From Colwellia polaris (GTDB lineage: Bacteria; Pseudomonadota; Gammaproteobacteria; Enterobacterales; Alteromonadaceae), in assembly GCF_002104515.1 (NCBI RefSeq), contig NZ_NBOE01000001.1, positions 868,001-932,000 on the forward strand: a stretch of DNA of 64,000 nucleotides. The letters are read 5' to 3'. Below are positions 33,352 through 43,296 of the stretch, in pieces. A model generated the notes under the pieces. That model searched no databases, was not told where the DNA came from, and worked only from the letters and a program-made list of their open reading frames with translations. Each line of letters opens with the position of its first letter. The stretch's first letter is position 1. A program made the position numbers and the translations under genes.

Positions 33352-35808
33352 ATGCGTGTATTAAAATTTGGTGGTTCGTCATTGGCTTCAGGGCAACGTT
33401 TTATTGAAGTTGCGAACATCATCAAAAACAAAAGCCAGTCATCTCGTCTTGCAGTAGTTGTATCTGCGCCACAAGGGGTAACTAATCACTTGGTGGCCAT
33501 GGCAGAAAATATTTCTAACGAAGATAAGTTGAAAAGTGACTTATTGCATTTTAAACACGCTATTGAAAACATTATTCAAGACTTATCAGCCACTTTACCT
33601 AGCTTTTGTCCACAACACAGTGAGCAAGCTCTTGCCACTTGGGAACATCAATTAAGCCGGTACTTGCACGGTGCAACATTACTGTCTTTTTGTCCTGAAC
33701 ATGTGCGTGCTCGTATTATTAGTATTGGTGAGCGCCTAAGCGTTGCGTTATTACAATCTGTATTAGCAGTTGATACAATCGAAGCTAGCGTCATTGAACC
33801 AGAAAAGTTTTTACGCACCAACGATGTGGCTATGAATGCCGTCGCAGATTTAGTGTTATGTAAAGAGAAATTCCAAAATAACTATAATGACCTTAATAAT
33901 ATTGCACTTATGCCAGGTTTTATCGGCGTTGACAGCAGTGGCAATGTGACAACCTTAGGTCGTAATGGTTCAGATTACTCTGCAGCAGTTTTAGCGGTAT
34001 GTAGTGAAGCAGAATACTGTGAAATATGGACAGATGTTGATGGCGTATATAATGCCGACCCGCGATTGATCAAAGAAGCGCAACTTTTAGATTACTTGTC
34101 TTATCAAGAAGCTATGGAGTTATCTTATTTTGGTGCGAGTGTGCTTCACCCGAAAACCATTGGCCCTATTGCTCAACATCATATTCCTTGCCTTATTAAA
34201 AATACGGGTAATCCTGATGCGCCAGGTACGTTAATCGCGAATGAAAATGATCAACAAAAACGCGTAAAAGCTATTTCAAACCTTGACGACTTAACGATGG
34301 TTAACGTTTCAGGCCCCGGTATGAAAGGTATGGTAGGCATGGCGAGTCGTGTTTTTGCCACTATGAGCCGTGAAAATATCTCGTTAATTTTAATCAGCCA
34401 ATCTTCAAGTGAATATTGTATCAGTTTCTGTATTTATTCTTCTGATGCCGAGAAAGCAGAGCAAAGTCTGCAAGAAGAATTTGAATTAGAGTTATTAAAC
34501 GGTTTATTAGAGCCACTTTCGCTTACTCATGAATTATCTATTGTGTCGTTAGTTGGTGATGGTATGCATCATCAGCAAGGTGTTGCCGCTAAATTTTTCA
34601 GCTCGCTGGCACAGGCACGTGTTAACGTCGTAGCGATTGCACAAGACTCGTCAGAGCGCAGTATTTCTGTGGTTATTGAAAGCAGAAAATGTACCGATGC
34701 AATGAAAGTGAGTCATCAAAACTTTTTCTCACACAAACCAGCAATCGATGTGTTTTTGGTTGGATGTGGCGTGGTTGGAAGTGAGTTGTTAGCTCAAATT
34801 GCGCGCCAACAAGAAAAACTTACCGCCGATAATATAGCCCTTAACGTTTATGGTTTAGCAAACAGTAAAGGTATGGTGTTTAATCGTGATGGAATTGATG
34901 TAGCAAATTGGCAAGCGAATATTGGCGAGAAAGCCGTGCCTGTTACGGTTGAAAACCTTAAACAGTTTGTCCGTGAAAATCATTTAATCAACCCAGTATT
35001 GGTTGATTGTACTTCTAACGAAGCGCTAGCTTTACAATATGTTGATTATTTAGAAGCTGGATTTAATGTAGTAACGCCAAATAAAAAAGCCAATACAGAC
35101 TCTTGGGCATATTATCAGGCGCTGCGCACAGCCGCTCAAAAAACTAATCGTCGGTTCTTATATGAAACAACAGTTGGTGCAGGTTTACCGGTAATTGATA
35201 CCTTACAAAACTTATTAAAAGCAGGTGATGAGTTAGTGCGTTTTGAAGGCGTATTATCAGGCTCGTTATCTTATATATTTGGTAAGCTTGATGAGGGTAT
35301 GACATTATCTCAAGCTACAACGTTAGCGAAAGAGCAGGGCTTTACTGAGCCAGATCCTCGTGATGATCTTAGTGGTATGGACGTTGCGCGCAAGCTACTC
35401 ATTATGGCACGTGAAGCAGGTATGGCATTAGAGTTAACGGATATTACCATTGAACCAGTGCTAGACCCGTCATTTGATGATAGCGGTGATGTAGCCACCT
35501 TTATGAATAATTTACCTTCGTTAGATAAAGCATTTTCTGAGCGTATTTCTGCCGCTAAAGCGGAAGGGAAAGTACTAAGATATATTGGTAATATTGTTGA
35601 TGGAAAATGTCAGGTGTCTATTGAAGCGGTTGGCGCTGAACACCCATTATATAGCATTAAAGATGGCGAAAATGCCTTAGCGGTTCATAGTCGCTATTAT
35701 CAACCGTTACCTTTTGTTTTACGTGGTTATGGCGCTGGCGCTGCAGTTACTGCTGCCGGTGTTTTCGGTGATATGTTAAGAACTCTAGCGTGGGAGCAAC
35801 AACACTAA
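33352..35808 (+). CDS. thrA: Bifunctional aspartokinase I/homoserine dehydrogenase I
   Basis: Catalyses the first and third steps from aspartate to threonine. The kinase domain starts at once with [10 protein letters not shown]; two ACT regulatory segments lie around residues 315-460; the dehydrogenase begins near 465 with [14 protein letters not shown]. It is 818 residues, the same size as E. coli ThrA. The start is the ATG at 33352 with AGGGG 6 bases upstream; an in-frame TTG at 33325 lies in the attenuator tail and is rejected. Its stop shares a base with the thrB start. Confidence 0.97.
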   Translation: MRVLKFGGSSLASGQRFIEVANIIKNKSQSSRLAVVVSAPQGVTNHLVAMAENISNEDKLKSDLLHFKHAIENIIQDLSATLPSFCPQHSEQALATWEHQLSRYLHGATLLSFCPEHVRARIISIGERLSVALLQSVLAVDTIEASVIEPEKFLRTNDVAMNAVADLVLCKEKFQNNYNDLNNIALMPGFIGVDSSGNVTTLGRNGSDYSAAVLAVCSEAEYCEIWTDVDGVYNADPRLIKEAQLLDYLSYQEAMELSYFGASVLHPKTIGPIAQHHIPCLIKNTGNPDAPGTLIANENDQQKRVKAISNLDDLTMVNVSGPGMKGMVGMASRVFATMSRENISLILISQSSSEYCISFCIYSSDAEKAEQSLQEEFELELLNGLLEPLSLTHELSIVSLVGDGMHHQQGVAAKFFSSLAQARVNVVAIAQDSSERSISVVIESRKCTDAMKVSHQNFFSHKPAIDVFLVGCGVVGSELLAQIARQQEKLTADNIALNVYGLANSKGMVFNRDGIDVANWQANIGEKAVPVTVENLKQFVRENHLINPVLVDCTSNEALALQYVDYLEAGFNVVTPNKKANTDSWAYYQALRTAAQKTNRRFLYETTVGAGLPVIDTLQNLLKAGDELVRFEGVLSGSLSYIFGKLDEGMTLSQATTLAKEQGFTEPDPRDDLSGMDVARKLLIMAREAGMALELTDITIEPVLDPSFDDSGDVATFMNNLPSLDKAFSERISAAKAEGKVLRYIGNIVDGKCQVSIEAVGAEHPLYSIKDGENALAVHSRYYQPLPFVLRGYGAGAAVTAAGVFGDMLRTLAWEQQH

Positions 35809-36785
35809 TGAGTGTATCTGTATTTGCACCGGCATCAATAGGTAATGTTAATGTTGGTTTTGATGTTTTAGGCCTAGCGGTTAAGCCTGTTGATGGCACA
35901 TTACTTGGCGACGTTGTAACGGTGACACACAGCAATGACGGCGATCAAATAGAAGTAACAGGTGATTTTGCTAAAAAATTACCTAGCGACGTAAAGCAAA
36001 ATATCGTATGGCATTGTTTATTGTTGTTTAACAAAGCGTTGTTAGCCAACGAACAAACTATTGCAACTGTTAAACTTACTTTAGACAAGCGCATGCCAGT
36101 AGGCAGCGGGTTAGGCTCTAGTGCCTGTTCTGTAGTAGCAGCTATTGCAGGTTTAAATGCTTTTTATGAAAAGTACCATCAGTTTAGTTTTTCAGAGCAA
36201 GTGTTATTAAAAATGATGGGACAAATGGAAGCGCAAATTAGTGGTAGTCTACACTATGATAATGTTGCGCCTTGTTATTTAGGTGGTATGCAGTTGATGG
36301 TGCCTAATCCTGAAATAATTACCCGTAATTTGCCACCGTTTGACGATTGTTATTTTGTCATGGCATATCCAGGTATTGAAGTATCAACAAAAGCGGCCAG
36401 AGAAATATTACCAGCGTCATATTCTCGTGCAGACTTAATTAGTTTTGGACAAAACTTAGCAACATTTGTCGATGCTTGTCATCGTGGTGATAAAGCCCAA
36501 GCATTTTCAGTGCTAACCGACGTAGTTGCAGAACCTTATCGTAAATCAATTTTACCCGGTTATAGCGATGCAGCGCGTTACTTAACCCAAGAAGGTTGTT
36601 TAGCGGTGGGTATTTCAGGCTCAGGGCCAACACTTTTCTGCGTGACAGACGATGAAGAAAAAGCGAAGAAGTTTGCAAACTGGCTAAACGAAAATTATTT
36701 ACAAACATCAGCAACAGGTAAAAGTGAAGGATTTGTTCATATTTGCCAAGCTGATACTCAAGGTGCAATGTGTTTACCTGAGTGA
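35808..36785 (+). CDS. thrB: Homoserine kinase
   Basis: Phosphorylates homoserine. It is a GHMP kinase with the N-terminal SVSVFAPASIGNVNVGFDVL, the ATP loop MPVGSGLGSSACSVVAAI and the C-terminal motif GISGSGPTLFCV. The true start is the ATG at 35808, coupled to the thrA stop (TAATG), which gives 325 residues, close to E. coli ThrB. An in-frame ATG 18 bases earlier lies within thrA and is unlikely. Confidence 0.96.
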   Translation: MSVSVFAPASIGNVNVGFDVLGLAVKPVDGTLLGDVVTVTHSNDGDQIEVTGDFAKKLPSDVKQNIVWHCLLLFNKALLANEQTIATVKLTLDKRMPVGSGLGSSACSVVAAIAGLNAFYEKYHQFSFSEQVLLKMMGQMEAQISGSLHYDNVAPCYLGGMQLMVPNPEIITRNLPPFDDCYFVMAYPGIEVSTKAAREILPASYSRADLISFGQNLATFVDACHRGDKAQAFSVLTDVVAEPYRKSILPGYSDAARYLTQEGCLAVGISGSGPTLFCVTDDEEKAKKFANWLNENYLQTSATGKSEGFVHICQADTQGAMCLPE

Positions 36786-36845
36786 GTTATTAGTTCAGCT
36801 TGCTAGTTAAAAGCAAGCTGAAGAAACCCGATATAGGAATTGAGT

Positions 36846-38132
36846 GTGAAATTTTATAATTTAAAAGAAAATGATGAAAAAGTTAGCTTTGCTGGTGCAG
36901 TAAAACAAGGTTTAGGGCGTAATCAAGGATTGTTTTTTCCAGAAGAAATGCCGCGCCTTGAGAATATTGAAGCGATACTAGCGTTACCTATGGTCGAGCG
37001 CAGCGTTAAAGTGCTTTACCCATTTGTTAGTGACGATTTAACTGAAGCGCAGTTAACTGAAATAGTAACCGATGCCTTTAACTTTCCAGCTCAAATACAA
37101 CCTATTAGCGAAAAACGCGCGATACTAGAGCTGTTTCACGGGCCAACACTTGCGTTTAAAGACTTCGGTGCGCGTTTTATGGCTAAGTGTTTACAAGCTT
37201 TCAGTCAGAATAAAAAAATAACAATATTAACCGCGACCTCTGGCGATACAGGTGCAGCGGTAGCTCATGCTTTTCATGGTATTGAGAACATTGAAGTGGT
37301 TATTTTATACCCGAAAGGCAAGATCAGTTTATTACAGGAAAAAATGTTCACTACTTTAGGCGGAAATATCCGTACGGTAGCGGTTGAAGGCACGTTCGAC
37401 GATTGTCAGTCTTTAGTAAAGCAATCTTTTGAAGATAAAGAATTGAAAGAAACTATTGGGTTAAACTCGGCTAACTCAATCAACATCAGTCGTTTGTTAG
37501 CGCAAATTTGTTATTACTTTGAAGCCGTGGCGCAACTTTACCGTCAAAAAGGTGCTGAAGCGTTGAACGACATCGTATTTTCAATTCCAAGTGGTAACTT
37601 CGGTAACTTAACCGCTGGGCTATTTGCCAAAGCTTTAGGTTTGCCAATTAAGCGCTTTATTGCTGCAACCAATGCCAACGATACCGTACCGCGTTATTTA
37701 GAAACTGGCGAATGGACGCCTAATGATACCGTAGCCACAATCTCTAATGCCATGGACGTTAGTAACCCGAATAACTGGCCACGTGTTGAGCACATGCTAA
37801 AAGCAGGCTTAGTTGAACAAGACTGTGTTAGCTCTGTATCAATAGACGAAGAGCAAACACAAATGTCGATGATCCAACTAGCAAAACTTGGCTACATAAG
37901 TGAGCCACATGCTGCAGTGGCATACAGAGCATTACAATACAATGCCACGGATACTGAGTTTGGTGTGTTCTTGGGGACTGCACACCCGGCGAAATTTAAA
38001 GACATCGTTGAAAGCACTTTAGGCCAACCTATTGGCTTACCAAAAGAACTCGCTGATTGTGCAAGTGAAACTATTCTTTCAACAACAAGCTCTACTGATT
38101 TTGCTGAACTTAGAGCTTATTTACTTGCATAG
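36846..38132 (+). CDS. thrC: Threonine synthase
   Basis: A PLP enzyme that makes threonine from O-phosphohomoserine. The PLP lysine lies in HGPTLAFKDFGARF near residue 107, and the phosphate loop in ATSGDTGAAVAHAF. The start is taken as GTG at 36846 (MKFYNLKEND), because AGGA lies 7 bases upstream and the sequence aligns with the E. coli start; a TTG six bases earlier leaves no room for a ribosome site. It has 428 residues. A strong terminator follows. Confidence 0.96.
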   Translation: MKFYNLKENDEKVSFAGAVKQGLGRNQGLFFPEEMPRLENIEAILALPMVERSVKVLYPFVSDDLTEAQLTEIVTDAFNFPAQIQPISEKRAILELFHGPTLAFKDFGARFMAKCLQAFSQNKKITILTATSGDTGAAVAHAFHGIENIEVVILYPKGKISLLQEKMFTTLGGNIRTVAVEGTFDDCQSLVKQSFEDKELKETIGLNSANSINISRLLAQICYYFEAVAQLYRQKGAEALNDIVFSIPSGNFGNLTAGLFAKALGLPIKRFIAATNANDTVPRYLETGEWTPNDTVATISNAMDVSNPNNWPRVEHMLKAGLVEQDCVSSVSIDEEQTQMSMIQLAKLGYISEPHAAVAYRALQYNATDTEFGVFLGTAHPAKFKDIVESTLGQPIGLPKELADCASETILSTTSSTDFAELRAYLLA

Positions 38133-38164
38133 TTAGCTACTTAGCGTAACTTTAGTTTAGATTC

Positions 38165-38190
38165 AAAGGCAGTATTTACTGCCTTTTTAT
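38165..38190 (+). terminator. Terminator of the thr operon
   Basis: AAAGGCAGTA and TACTGCCTTT form a perfect 10-bp stem with a 2-base loop and run into TTTTTAT. Confidence 0.88.
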
Positions 38191-38537
38191 TGGCTTTTAT
38201 TTTTGACGGTAACTATATTTGAATATATTTACAAATAAACTATTAAAATTGGGCGATATTAACGTTTACTTTGTATGCATTACGCAAGCTGGTTAGTGGT
38301 AATTTTAACGACCACTTTAAATTTAGGTTGTCATTATTATTGCTAGCTTGATAATTAATAATGTGCATCTTATCCCACTTAATATACTTGCCATTCGCTA
38401 GTGGTTAGCGTTTAATAACAATGAGTTAAATAAACGGTCAAATAACAGCTCGCACTCCGCGTATTTTTAACAAAACTATTATTTGCCCTTTAGCAAAGCT
38501 TATGTCCAGTTCGCTTACGAAAGAAAGATAGACTCTT
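38191..38537. other. Gene-free stretch after the thr operon
   Basis: AT-rich. A minus-strand frame (38438-38806) overlaps it, but it is a shadow of the membrane-protein gene. No RNA gene or clear promoter was recognised. Confidence 0.4.
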
Positions 38538-39191
38538 ATGAAACTGAAAATGCGAAATCTTAGAGCAATTGAAAGATTTTTACGCCAAAAAGAATTGCCT
38601 GGTGTATCTTTTTTTCTCTTATTGATTATCAGCTTTCTAATTCTACCTGCATTGTTATCACCAATTTTAGATCGATATATCTTTAATACATTGGCTGTAA
38701 GGGAAATTCTCGAAACGCAACTTATGATCGCGCAAGGAGGCTCTATAGTTTCTTTTTGCTCAGCTGTATTTGCTATTTTTTGTGTATTGAAAAGGCCTAA
38801 TAACAAGTTCTTATTTCTGGGTAAGCTTTTAGTTGTTGGAATGTTTTTCGTTTACATATCTAATCTCATACATTTTTTCGTCCAAACTTCGAACAATGAA
38901 AGCCGCTACGACACTATTCTAGTGCTTAGTTTTTTTAGATTACTAGCTTTCACCTACCTCATTACTATGACGTTGTTAATAATTAGGATGGGTAGTGTTA
39001 GTAAACACGTTTGGAAGGTATTTGATTTACTAATGCTTTCTATCGTGCTTTTAGCTTTTTGTGTTGGTTTTTTCCAGAAATTCTACGGTGTGAGTGACAG
39101 TATCGATTACCTGATATTATTTACTGGCGCTATAGCTATAGCGCTGAAGCTCGCAAAAGCAACATGTGGATTTTATGCATCAGAGAAGTAA
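38538..39191 (+). CDS. Hypothetical multi-pass membrane protein
   Basis: Not recognised. It has 217 residues with about six hydrophobic segments: near residues 22-42, 68-85, 93-113, 128-150, 158-178 and 186-205. The N-terminus is strongly basic (KLKMRNLRAIERFLRQK), which would stay in the cytoplasm. No channel, transporter or enzyme motif is seen. The ribosome site is weak (AAAGAAAGA, about 9 bases away). It lies alone between the thr operon terminator and a duplicated region, suggesting an accessory insertion. The membrane call is firm; the function is open. Confidence 0.6.
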   Translation: MKLKMRNLRAIERFLRQKELPGVSFFLLLIISFLILPALLSPILDRYIFNTLAVREILETQLMIAQGGSIVSFCSAVFAIFCVLKRPNNKFLFLGKLLVVGMFFVYISNLIHFFVQTSNNESRYDTILVLSFFRLLAFTYLITMTLLIIRMGSVSKHVWKVFDLLMLSIVLLAFCVGFFQKFYGVSDSIDYLILFTGAIAIALKLAKATCGFYASEK

Positions 39192-39203
39192 TCCTATAAG
39201 ACA

Positions 39204-40284
39204 TAATCAGGGACACTTTATTACTTATTAAGCTAGCCATATTAAGTTCACAGTCTGAATGAACTCACAGCGGATGATGAATTATTTGGCTAATATACTT
39301 CTAAATATAATCAAGAATACACTACAGATAATGACAGCTTTGTTGTATTAGTTAATGTTGTAACAAGCGTGGCAATCTAACGTCATCTTTAGAACCTCAC
39401 TGATAACTTTTATTCACCATAGCGTTGAAAATTAGTACGATGCATAGTTGCCCTTAGTAACTATTTTTCATTTCACTCGATGACATACCCCCACATAATG
39501 CCTCATAATAGAGCGATACTATAAAGTTACCTGGTGCGCTACCCAATATGACAACGTTAAAACCTCAATGGCAAAAAATAATTGCTCATGTACAACAACA
39601 AGATTATTTTAAAAAATTAACCTCAGAGGTAAATAAACAGCGTTCGAGTGGCGAGGTGATATTCCCTCTGGAAGAAGACGTTTTTTCTGCTTTTGCTAGT
39701 GTTGATTTGTCTGATGTGAAAGTGGTTATACTTTATTAAGTAGGGTCAGATACACTTTACTCCTTATTAAGCCAACCATAATAACTACAGCGACTAAATC
39801 TACTCACCGCTTGAACCTGTGTGACGATAAATAATAAATTTATGGTTAATAAGCTTCTATATATGGTCAATAATAAATAAAAGTTGATGTCAGCTTTTAG
39901 CTATCGAAATGTTATAACACGCGTGGCAATTTAACTTCATCTCTAAAACCTCACTGATAACTTTTATTCACCATAGTGTTGAAAATAGTACGATGCATAG
40001 TTGCCCTTAGTAAATATTTTTCATTTCACTCGATGACATACCTACACAGAATGCCGCATAATAGCACGATACTATAAGTTACCTGATGCGCTACCCAATA
40101 TGACAACGTTAAAACCCCAATGGCAAAAAATAATTGCTCATGAACAACAACAAGATTATTTTAAAAAATTAACCTCAGAGGTAAATAAACAGCGTTCGAG
40201 TGGCGAGGTGGTATTTCCCCTTGAAGAAGACGTTTTTTCTGCCTTTTCTAGTGTTGATTTGTCTGATGTGAAAGTGGTTATACT
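39204..40284 (+). repeat. Tandem duplication of the ung 5' region (two units of about 540 bases)
   Basis: Unit 1 runs from about 39204 to 39732 and unit 2 from about 39741 to 40284. Both begin near ACACTTTA…TTATTAAG and include the upstream region and first 60 or so codons of ung. Bases 39367-39732 and 39921-40284 are nearly identical, while the first 150 bases of each unit are strongly diverged. The break in unit 1 falls after GTGGTTATACTT, where the ung frame runs into TATTAAGTAGGGTCAGA. TTATTAAG occurs at the junction and at both unit starts. Confidence 0.8.
39548..39739 (+). pseudogene. ung: Truncated uracil-DNA glycosylase copy
   Basis: The first 62 codons match intact ung at 40100 with only a few changes (for example IAHV for IAHE, FASV for FSSV), then read VVILY and stop. 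The catalytic GQDPYHG motif that should follow VVIL is lost, so the product cannot be an active glycosylase. It retains the same upstream sequence as the intact gene and may still be transcribed. This is the broken end of the tandem duplication, not an independent gene. Confidence 0.88.
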
Positions 40285-40792
40285 TGGGCAAGATCCATAT
40301 CATGGCTTAGGAAAAAATGGAGAGTCACAAGCGCATGGCTTAGCGTTTTCTGTACGTAAAGGAATTAAAGTACCGCCTTCATTAGTCAATATTTATAAAG
40401 AGCTTACGCAAGATATTCCTGGTTTTAAAACACCAGAGCATGGCTACTTAGTTGAATGGGCTGCTCAAGGTGTATTGATGCTTAATACTGTACTTACCGT
40501 TAAACAAGGACAGGCGCACTCTCATGCAAAGTTAGGTTGGGAAACTTTTACCGATAAAATTATTACTGAACTCAATAAGCACAACGCAGGTTGTGTATTT
40601 TTACTTTGGGGCAGCCATGCACAAAAAAAAGGTAAGAATATAGATCAAGAAAAGCATTATGTACTTAATGGGCCTCATCCATCACCGCTTTCAGCTTATC
40701 GTGGTTTCTTCGGCTGTCAACATTTCTCAAAAGCCAACCTATGGCTAACAGCACAAAATAAAAGCATGATTAACTGGCAAATAAACAATTAA
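40100..40792 (+). CDS. ung: Uracil-DNA glycosylase
   Basis: Removes uracil from DNA at the start of base excision repair. The catalytic water-activating loop GQDPYHG is near residues 63-69, the LNTVLTV region follows, and the DNA-intercalation loop is [13 protein letters not shown]. It is 230 residues, the normal size for family 1 enzymes. It lies directly after a truncated copy of its own 5' end. The promoter is therefore within duplicated DNA, and expression could differ from that in relatives lacking the duplication. Confidence 0.96.
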   Translation: MTTLKPQWQKIIAHEQQQDYFKKLTSEVNKQRSSGEVVFPLEEDVFSAFSSVDLSDVKVVILGQDPYHGLGKNGESQAHGLAFSVRKGIKVPPSLVNIYKELTQDIPGFKTPEHGYLVEWAAQGVLMLNTVLTVKQGQAHSHAKLGWETFTDKIITELNKHNAGCVFLLWGSHAQKKGKNIDQEKHYVLNGPHPSPLSAYRGFFGCQHFSKANLWLTAQNKSMINWQINN

Positions 40793-41019
40793 ATTTCTTT
40801 AATTTTTTATTGCCTATTAAGAAAATAATTTCAGCTCAGTAGGGTTTATAAAATTTATTTTCTGAAAATAGATAAAATATAACAATATAGGTTTTTTAAT
40901 TTGCCTTATGTTTTTATTTTGAAATTTATTTGCTATTTATGTTGATTGGTTGGTTTTTTATTGCTCGATATTTGCTAAGTGCTAGTATATTTTTATTAGC
41001 AAAAGTTGAGAGTTAGCAA

Positions 41020-42552
41020 ATGTCTTTAGAAAATTATTTTTTACCTTTTCGTCAGCAAGTCATAGGTCAAAATTTACAACATCAAGTTAATGGGAAAACA
41101 CTTGATATAATTTATGCCGATTGGACCGCCAGTGGACGATTATACCAAGCTGTTGAAGATTACCTTACCAATGAATTAGGGCCTTATGTTGCCAACACTC
41201 ATACTGAAACTAATTTAACGGGCAGTGCGATGACCCACGCTTATCATGATGCTCAGCATGTCATTAAGCGTCATGTAAATGCTTGTGATAACGACGTTTT
41301 GATCACCGCAGGTGCAGGTATGACCGCTGTGGTAAATAAATTTCAACGCATTTTAGGTTTACGTATACCTGAGCGCATGCAAGCACAGGTCAGCTTTTCA
41401 GAAAATGATAGACCAGTAGTTTTTATCACCCATATGGAACACCATTCAAATCAAACCTCTTGGTATGAATGTGATGTAACACTAGAAATTATCAACCCTA
41501 ATGAGCAAGGTTTACCTTCGCTTGAGCATTTATCGCAATTACTAGAAAAATATCAAAATCGCGCGGTTAAAATAGGATCATTTACCGCTTGTTCAAACGT
41601 TACGGGTATTAAAACACCTTACTATGAGTTAGCCGAAATAATGCATCAGCATGGCGGTTTATGTTTTGTCGATTTTGCCGCTTCTGCTCCGTATGTTGAT
41701 ATTGACATGCATCCTAGTAACCCTAAGCAAGCGCTAGATGCGATTTATTTTTCGCCACATAAATTTTTAGGTGGGCCTGGTAGCTCAGGCGTGTTGGTAT
41801 TTAATAAAGCACTCTATAAAAACAAAGTGCCTGATCATCCGGGTGGTGGCACAGTTACTTGGACTAACCCTTGGGGAAAACATAGCTTTTTTAATAATAT
41901 AGAAATGCGTGAAGATGGTGGGACCCCTGGCTTTTTACAATGTATTAAAACCGCATTAGCGATCAAAGTAAAAGATGCCATGGGAGTTGATAATATTGCA
42001 AAGCGCGAGGCTGAAATAACTCATTATGTAATGGATAACTTAGCTAAAAATGAACACGTTGTTATGTTAGAGCCTAGTATTCGTGATCGCTTAGCCATTG
42101 TGTCGTTCTACATACCTGGTGCTCATTATAATTTAGTGGTGCGCTTACTCAATGATAAGTTTGGCGTACAAACGCGCGGAGGTTGTTCTTGCGCCGGCAC
42201 TTATGGCCATATTTTATTGAATGTTGATCAAGATACGTCATCAAAAATTACCCAACAAATAGATTTGGGGGATTTTGCTGAAAAGCCGGGTTGGATTCGC
42301 GCGTCGTTTCATCCTACAACCTCAGATCAAGAAGTGGCGTTTGTGGTTGATGCTATTAATAAAGTAACAGAAAACATAGTCGAATGGAGCAAAGCGTATC
42401 GCTTTAACCCTGCTTTAGGTGATTATGAGCACTGTAAACATGACGTAGAGTTTCCGAGTTTAGCTAATTTTAATGCTTTAGGAGCTTCAAGATTAAAAGA
42501 TAAAACAAACAGCTTCGAAGCACCCTCAATGTTACGCAAATTTTTTGGATAA
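41020..42552 (+). CDS. Class V aminotransferase / cysteine desulfurase-like protein
   Basis: A PLP enzyme of the NifS/SufS-like fold. The PLP lysine is K248 in SPHKFLGGPGS; MEHHSNQTSWYE and FVDFAASAPYVDIDM form the cofactor site. A cysteine-bearing loop RGGCSCAGTYG (C389, C391) is where desulfurases carry the catalytic Cys, though such loops also occur in related enzymes. At 510 residues it is about 100 longer than IscS or SufS, with an added C-terminal region. No isc or suf genes adjoin it. Desulfurase activity is possible but unproven. A terminator follows. Confidence 0.82.
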   Translation: MSLENYFLPFRQQVIGQNLQHQVNGKTLDIIYADWTASGRLYQAVEDYLTNELGPYVANTHTETNLTGSAMTHAYHDAQHVIKRHVNACDNDVLITAGAGMTAVVNKFQRILGLRIPERMQAQVSFSENDRPVVFITHMEHHSNQTSWYECDVTLEIINPNEQGLPSLEHLSQLLEKYQNRAVKIGSFTACSNVTGIKTPYYELAEIMHQHGGLCFVDFAASAPYVDIDMHPSNPKQALDAIYFSPHKFLGGPGSSGVLVFNKALYKNKVPDHPGGGTVTWTNPWGKHSFFNNIEMREDGGTPGFLQCIKTALAIKVKDAMGVDNIAKREAEITHYVMDNLAKNEHVVMLEPSIRDRLAIVSFYIPGAHYNLVVRLLNDKFGVQTRGGCSCAGTYGHILLNVDQDTSSKITQQIDLGDFAEKPGWIRASFHPTTSDQEVAFVVDAINKVTENIVEWSKAYRFNPALGDYEHCKHDVEFPSLANFNALGASRLKDKTNSFEAPSMLRKFFG

Positions 42553-42578
42553 TTTAGCTACCAGGAATATTCGTAAAC

Positions 42579-42615
42579 ACGATTAATCGCGAGTAATAGC
42601 GATTAATCGTTTGTT
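42579..42615. terminator. Terminator between the aminotransferase and GNAT genes
   Basis: ACGATTAATCGC and GCGATTAATCGT form a perfect 12-bp stem with an 8-base loop, followed by TTGTT. It sits between convergent genes and may act on both strands. Confidence 0.7.
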
Positions 42616-42625
42616 CGCTATTTTG

Positions 42626-43192
42626 TTAGTCAAAAGTAACCATCATTTCAGCGGCCTCACAATGGCAATTGTGCTGGCATACAGGGCATTCGTAACCTGC
42701 AAGGCTGAGTTCATGCCACCTATCTGGGTGTTCTTTAATGAGTTTGCCGCCGCATTTGGTAAAATATTTTACCGCACTATTACCCGGGCTTTGTTTCCAT
42801 AAGTGACTTACACCAGCAATGGCACCTTGTTGCTTTGCTGCTGTAATCGAGCGCTTTAATAGTTCGCCGCCAATACCATGGCCACGGTAGTTTTCGTCAA
42901 CGGTATTGCATTTAAAATAGCAGACTTGATCAACAGCAACCGGCCATAGCGTTGGCGAACACCACTTGTCTACTTGCCACTGTTGGGCAGCATAAGTAAT
43001 TCTAAACCCGACTAATTTATCGTCATGATAAACCACAAAACCGGCATTAATGCTATTTTTAAGACCTTTGTTATACCAATCTTGCATGCTATTTTGATCT
43101 AGGTAGCCTGCACCGTGTACTTCAGTTGCTAATTTAATCACAAGTTCAAAGTCAGCTGGTGTTAAATGTTGGTAGTTAAGCGCTATGCTCAT
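42626..43192 (-). CDS. GNAT-family acetyltransferase with cysteine-rich tail
   Basis: A 188-residue acetyl-CoA-dependent N-acetyltransferase. The acetyl-CoA loop is NYRGHGIGGELLKRSI, preceded by the beta-strand that reads DQVCYFKCNTVD. The C-terminus ends in CPVCQHNCHCEAAEMM, a C-x2-C-x3-C-x-C cluster that probably binds zinc and is not part of the core GNAT fold. The substrate is unknown. It converges on the aminotransferase gene and diverges from the FAD oxidase gene, so it is a single-gene unit. Confidence 0.8.
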   Translation of the reverse strand: MSIALNYQHLTPADFELVIKLATEVHGAGYLDQNSMQDWYNKGLKNSINAGFVVYHDDKLVGFRITYAAQQWQVDKWCSPTLWPVAVDQVCYFKCNTVDENYRGHGIGGELLKRSITAAKQQGAIAGVSHLWKQSPGNSAVKYFTKCGGKLIKEHPDRWHELSLAGYECPVCQHNCHCEAAEMMVTFD

Positions 43193-43296
43193 AAAGTTAT
43201 TTTAATTGAGTTAGTTATTACAGCATTGTACTGTGTTTTTTGAGATACTTTAAGCGCTCTTATAGTGAAAAATAATTTAAAACGTTGGAAGTGAAA

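Noticed and set aside
38438-38806. Minus-strand frame over the start of the membrane protein gene
   Set aside because: The plus-strand frame has regular membrane spans; the minus frame has irregular composition and no ribosome site.
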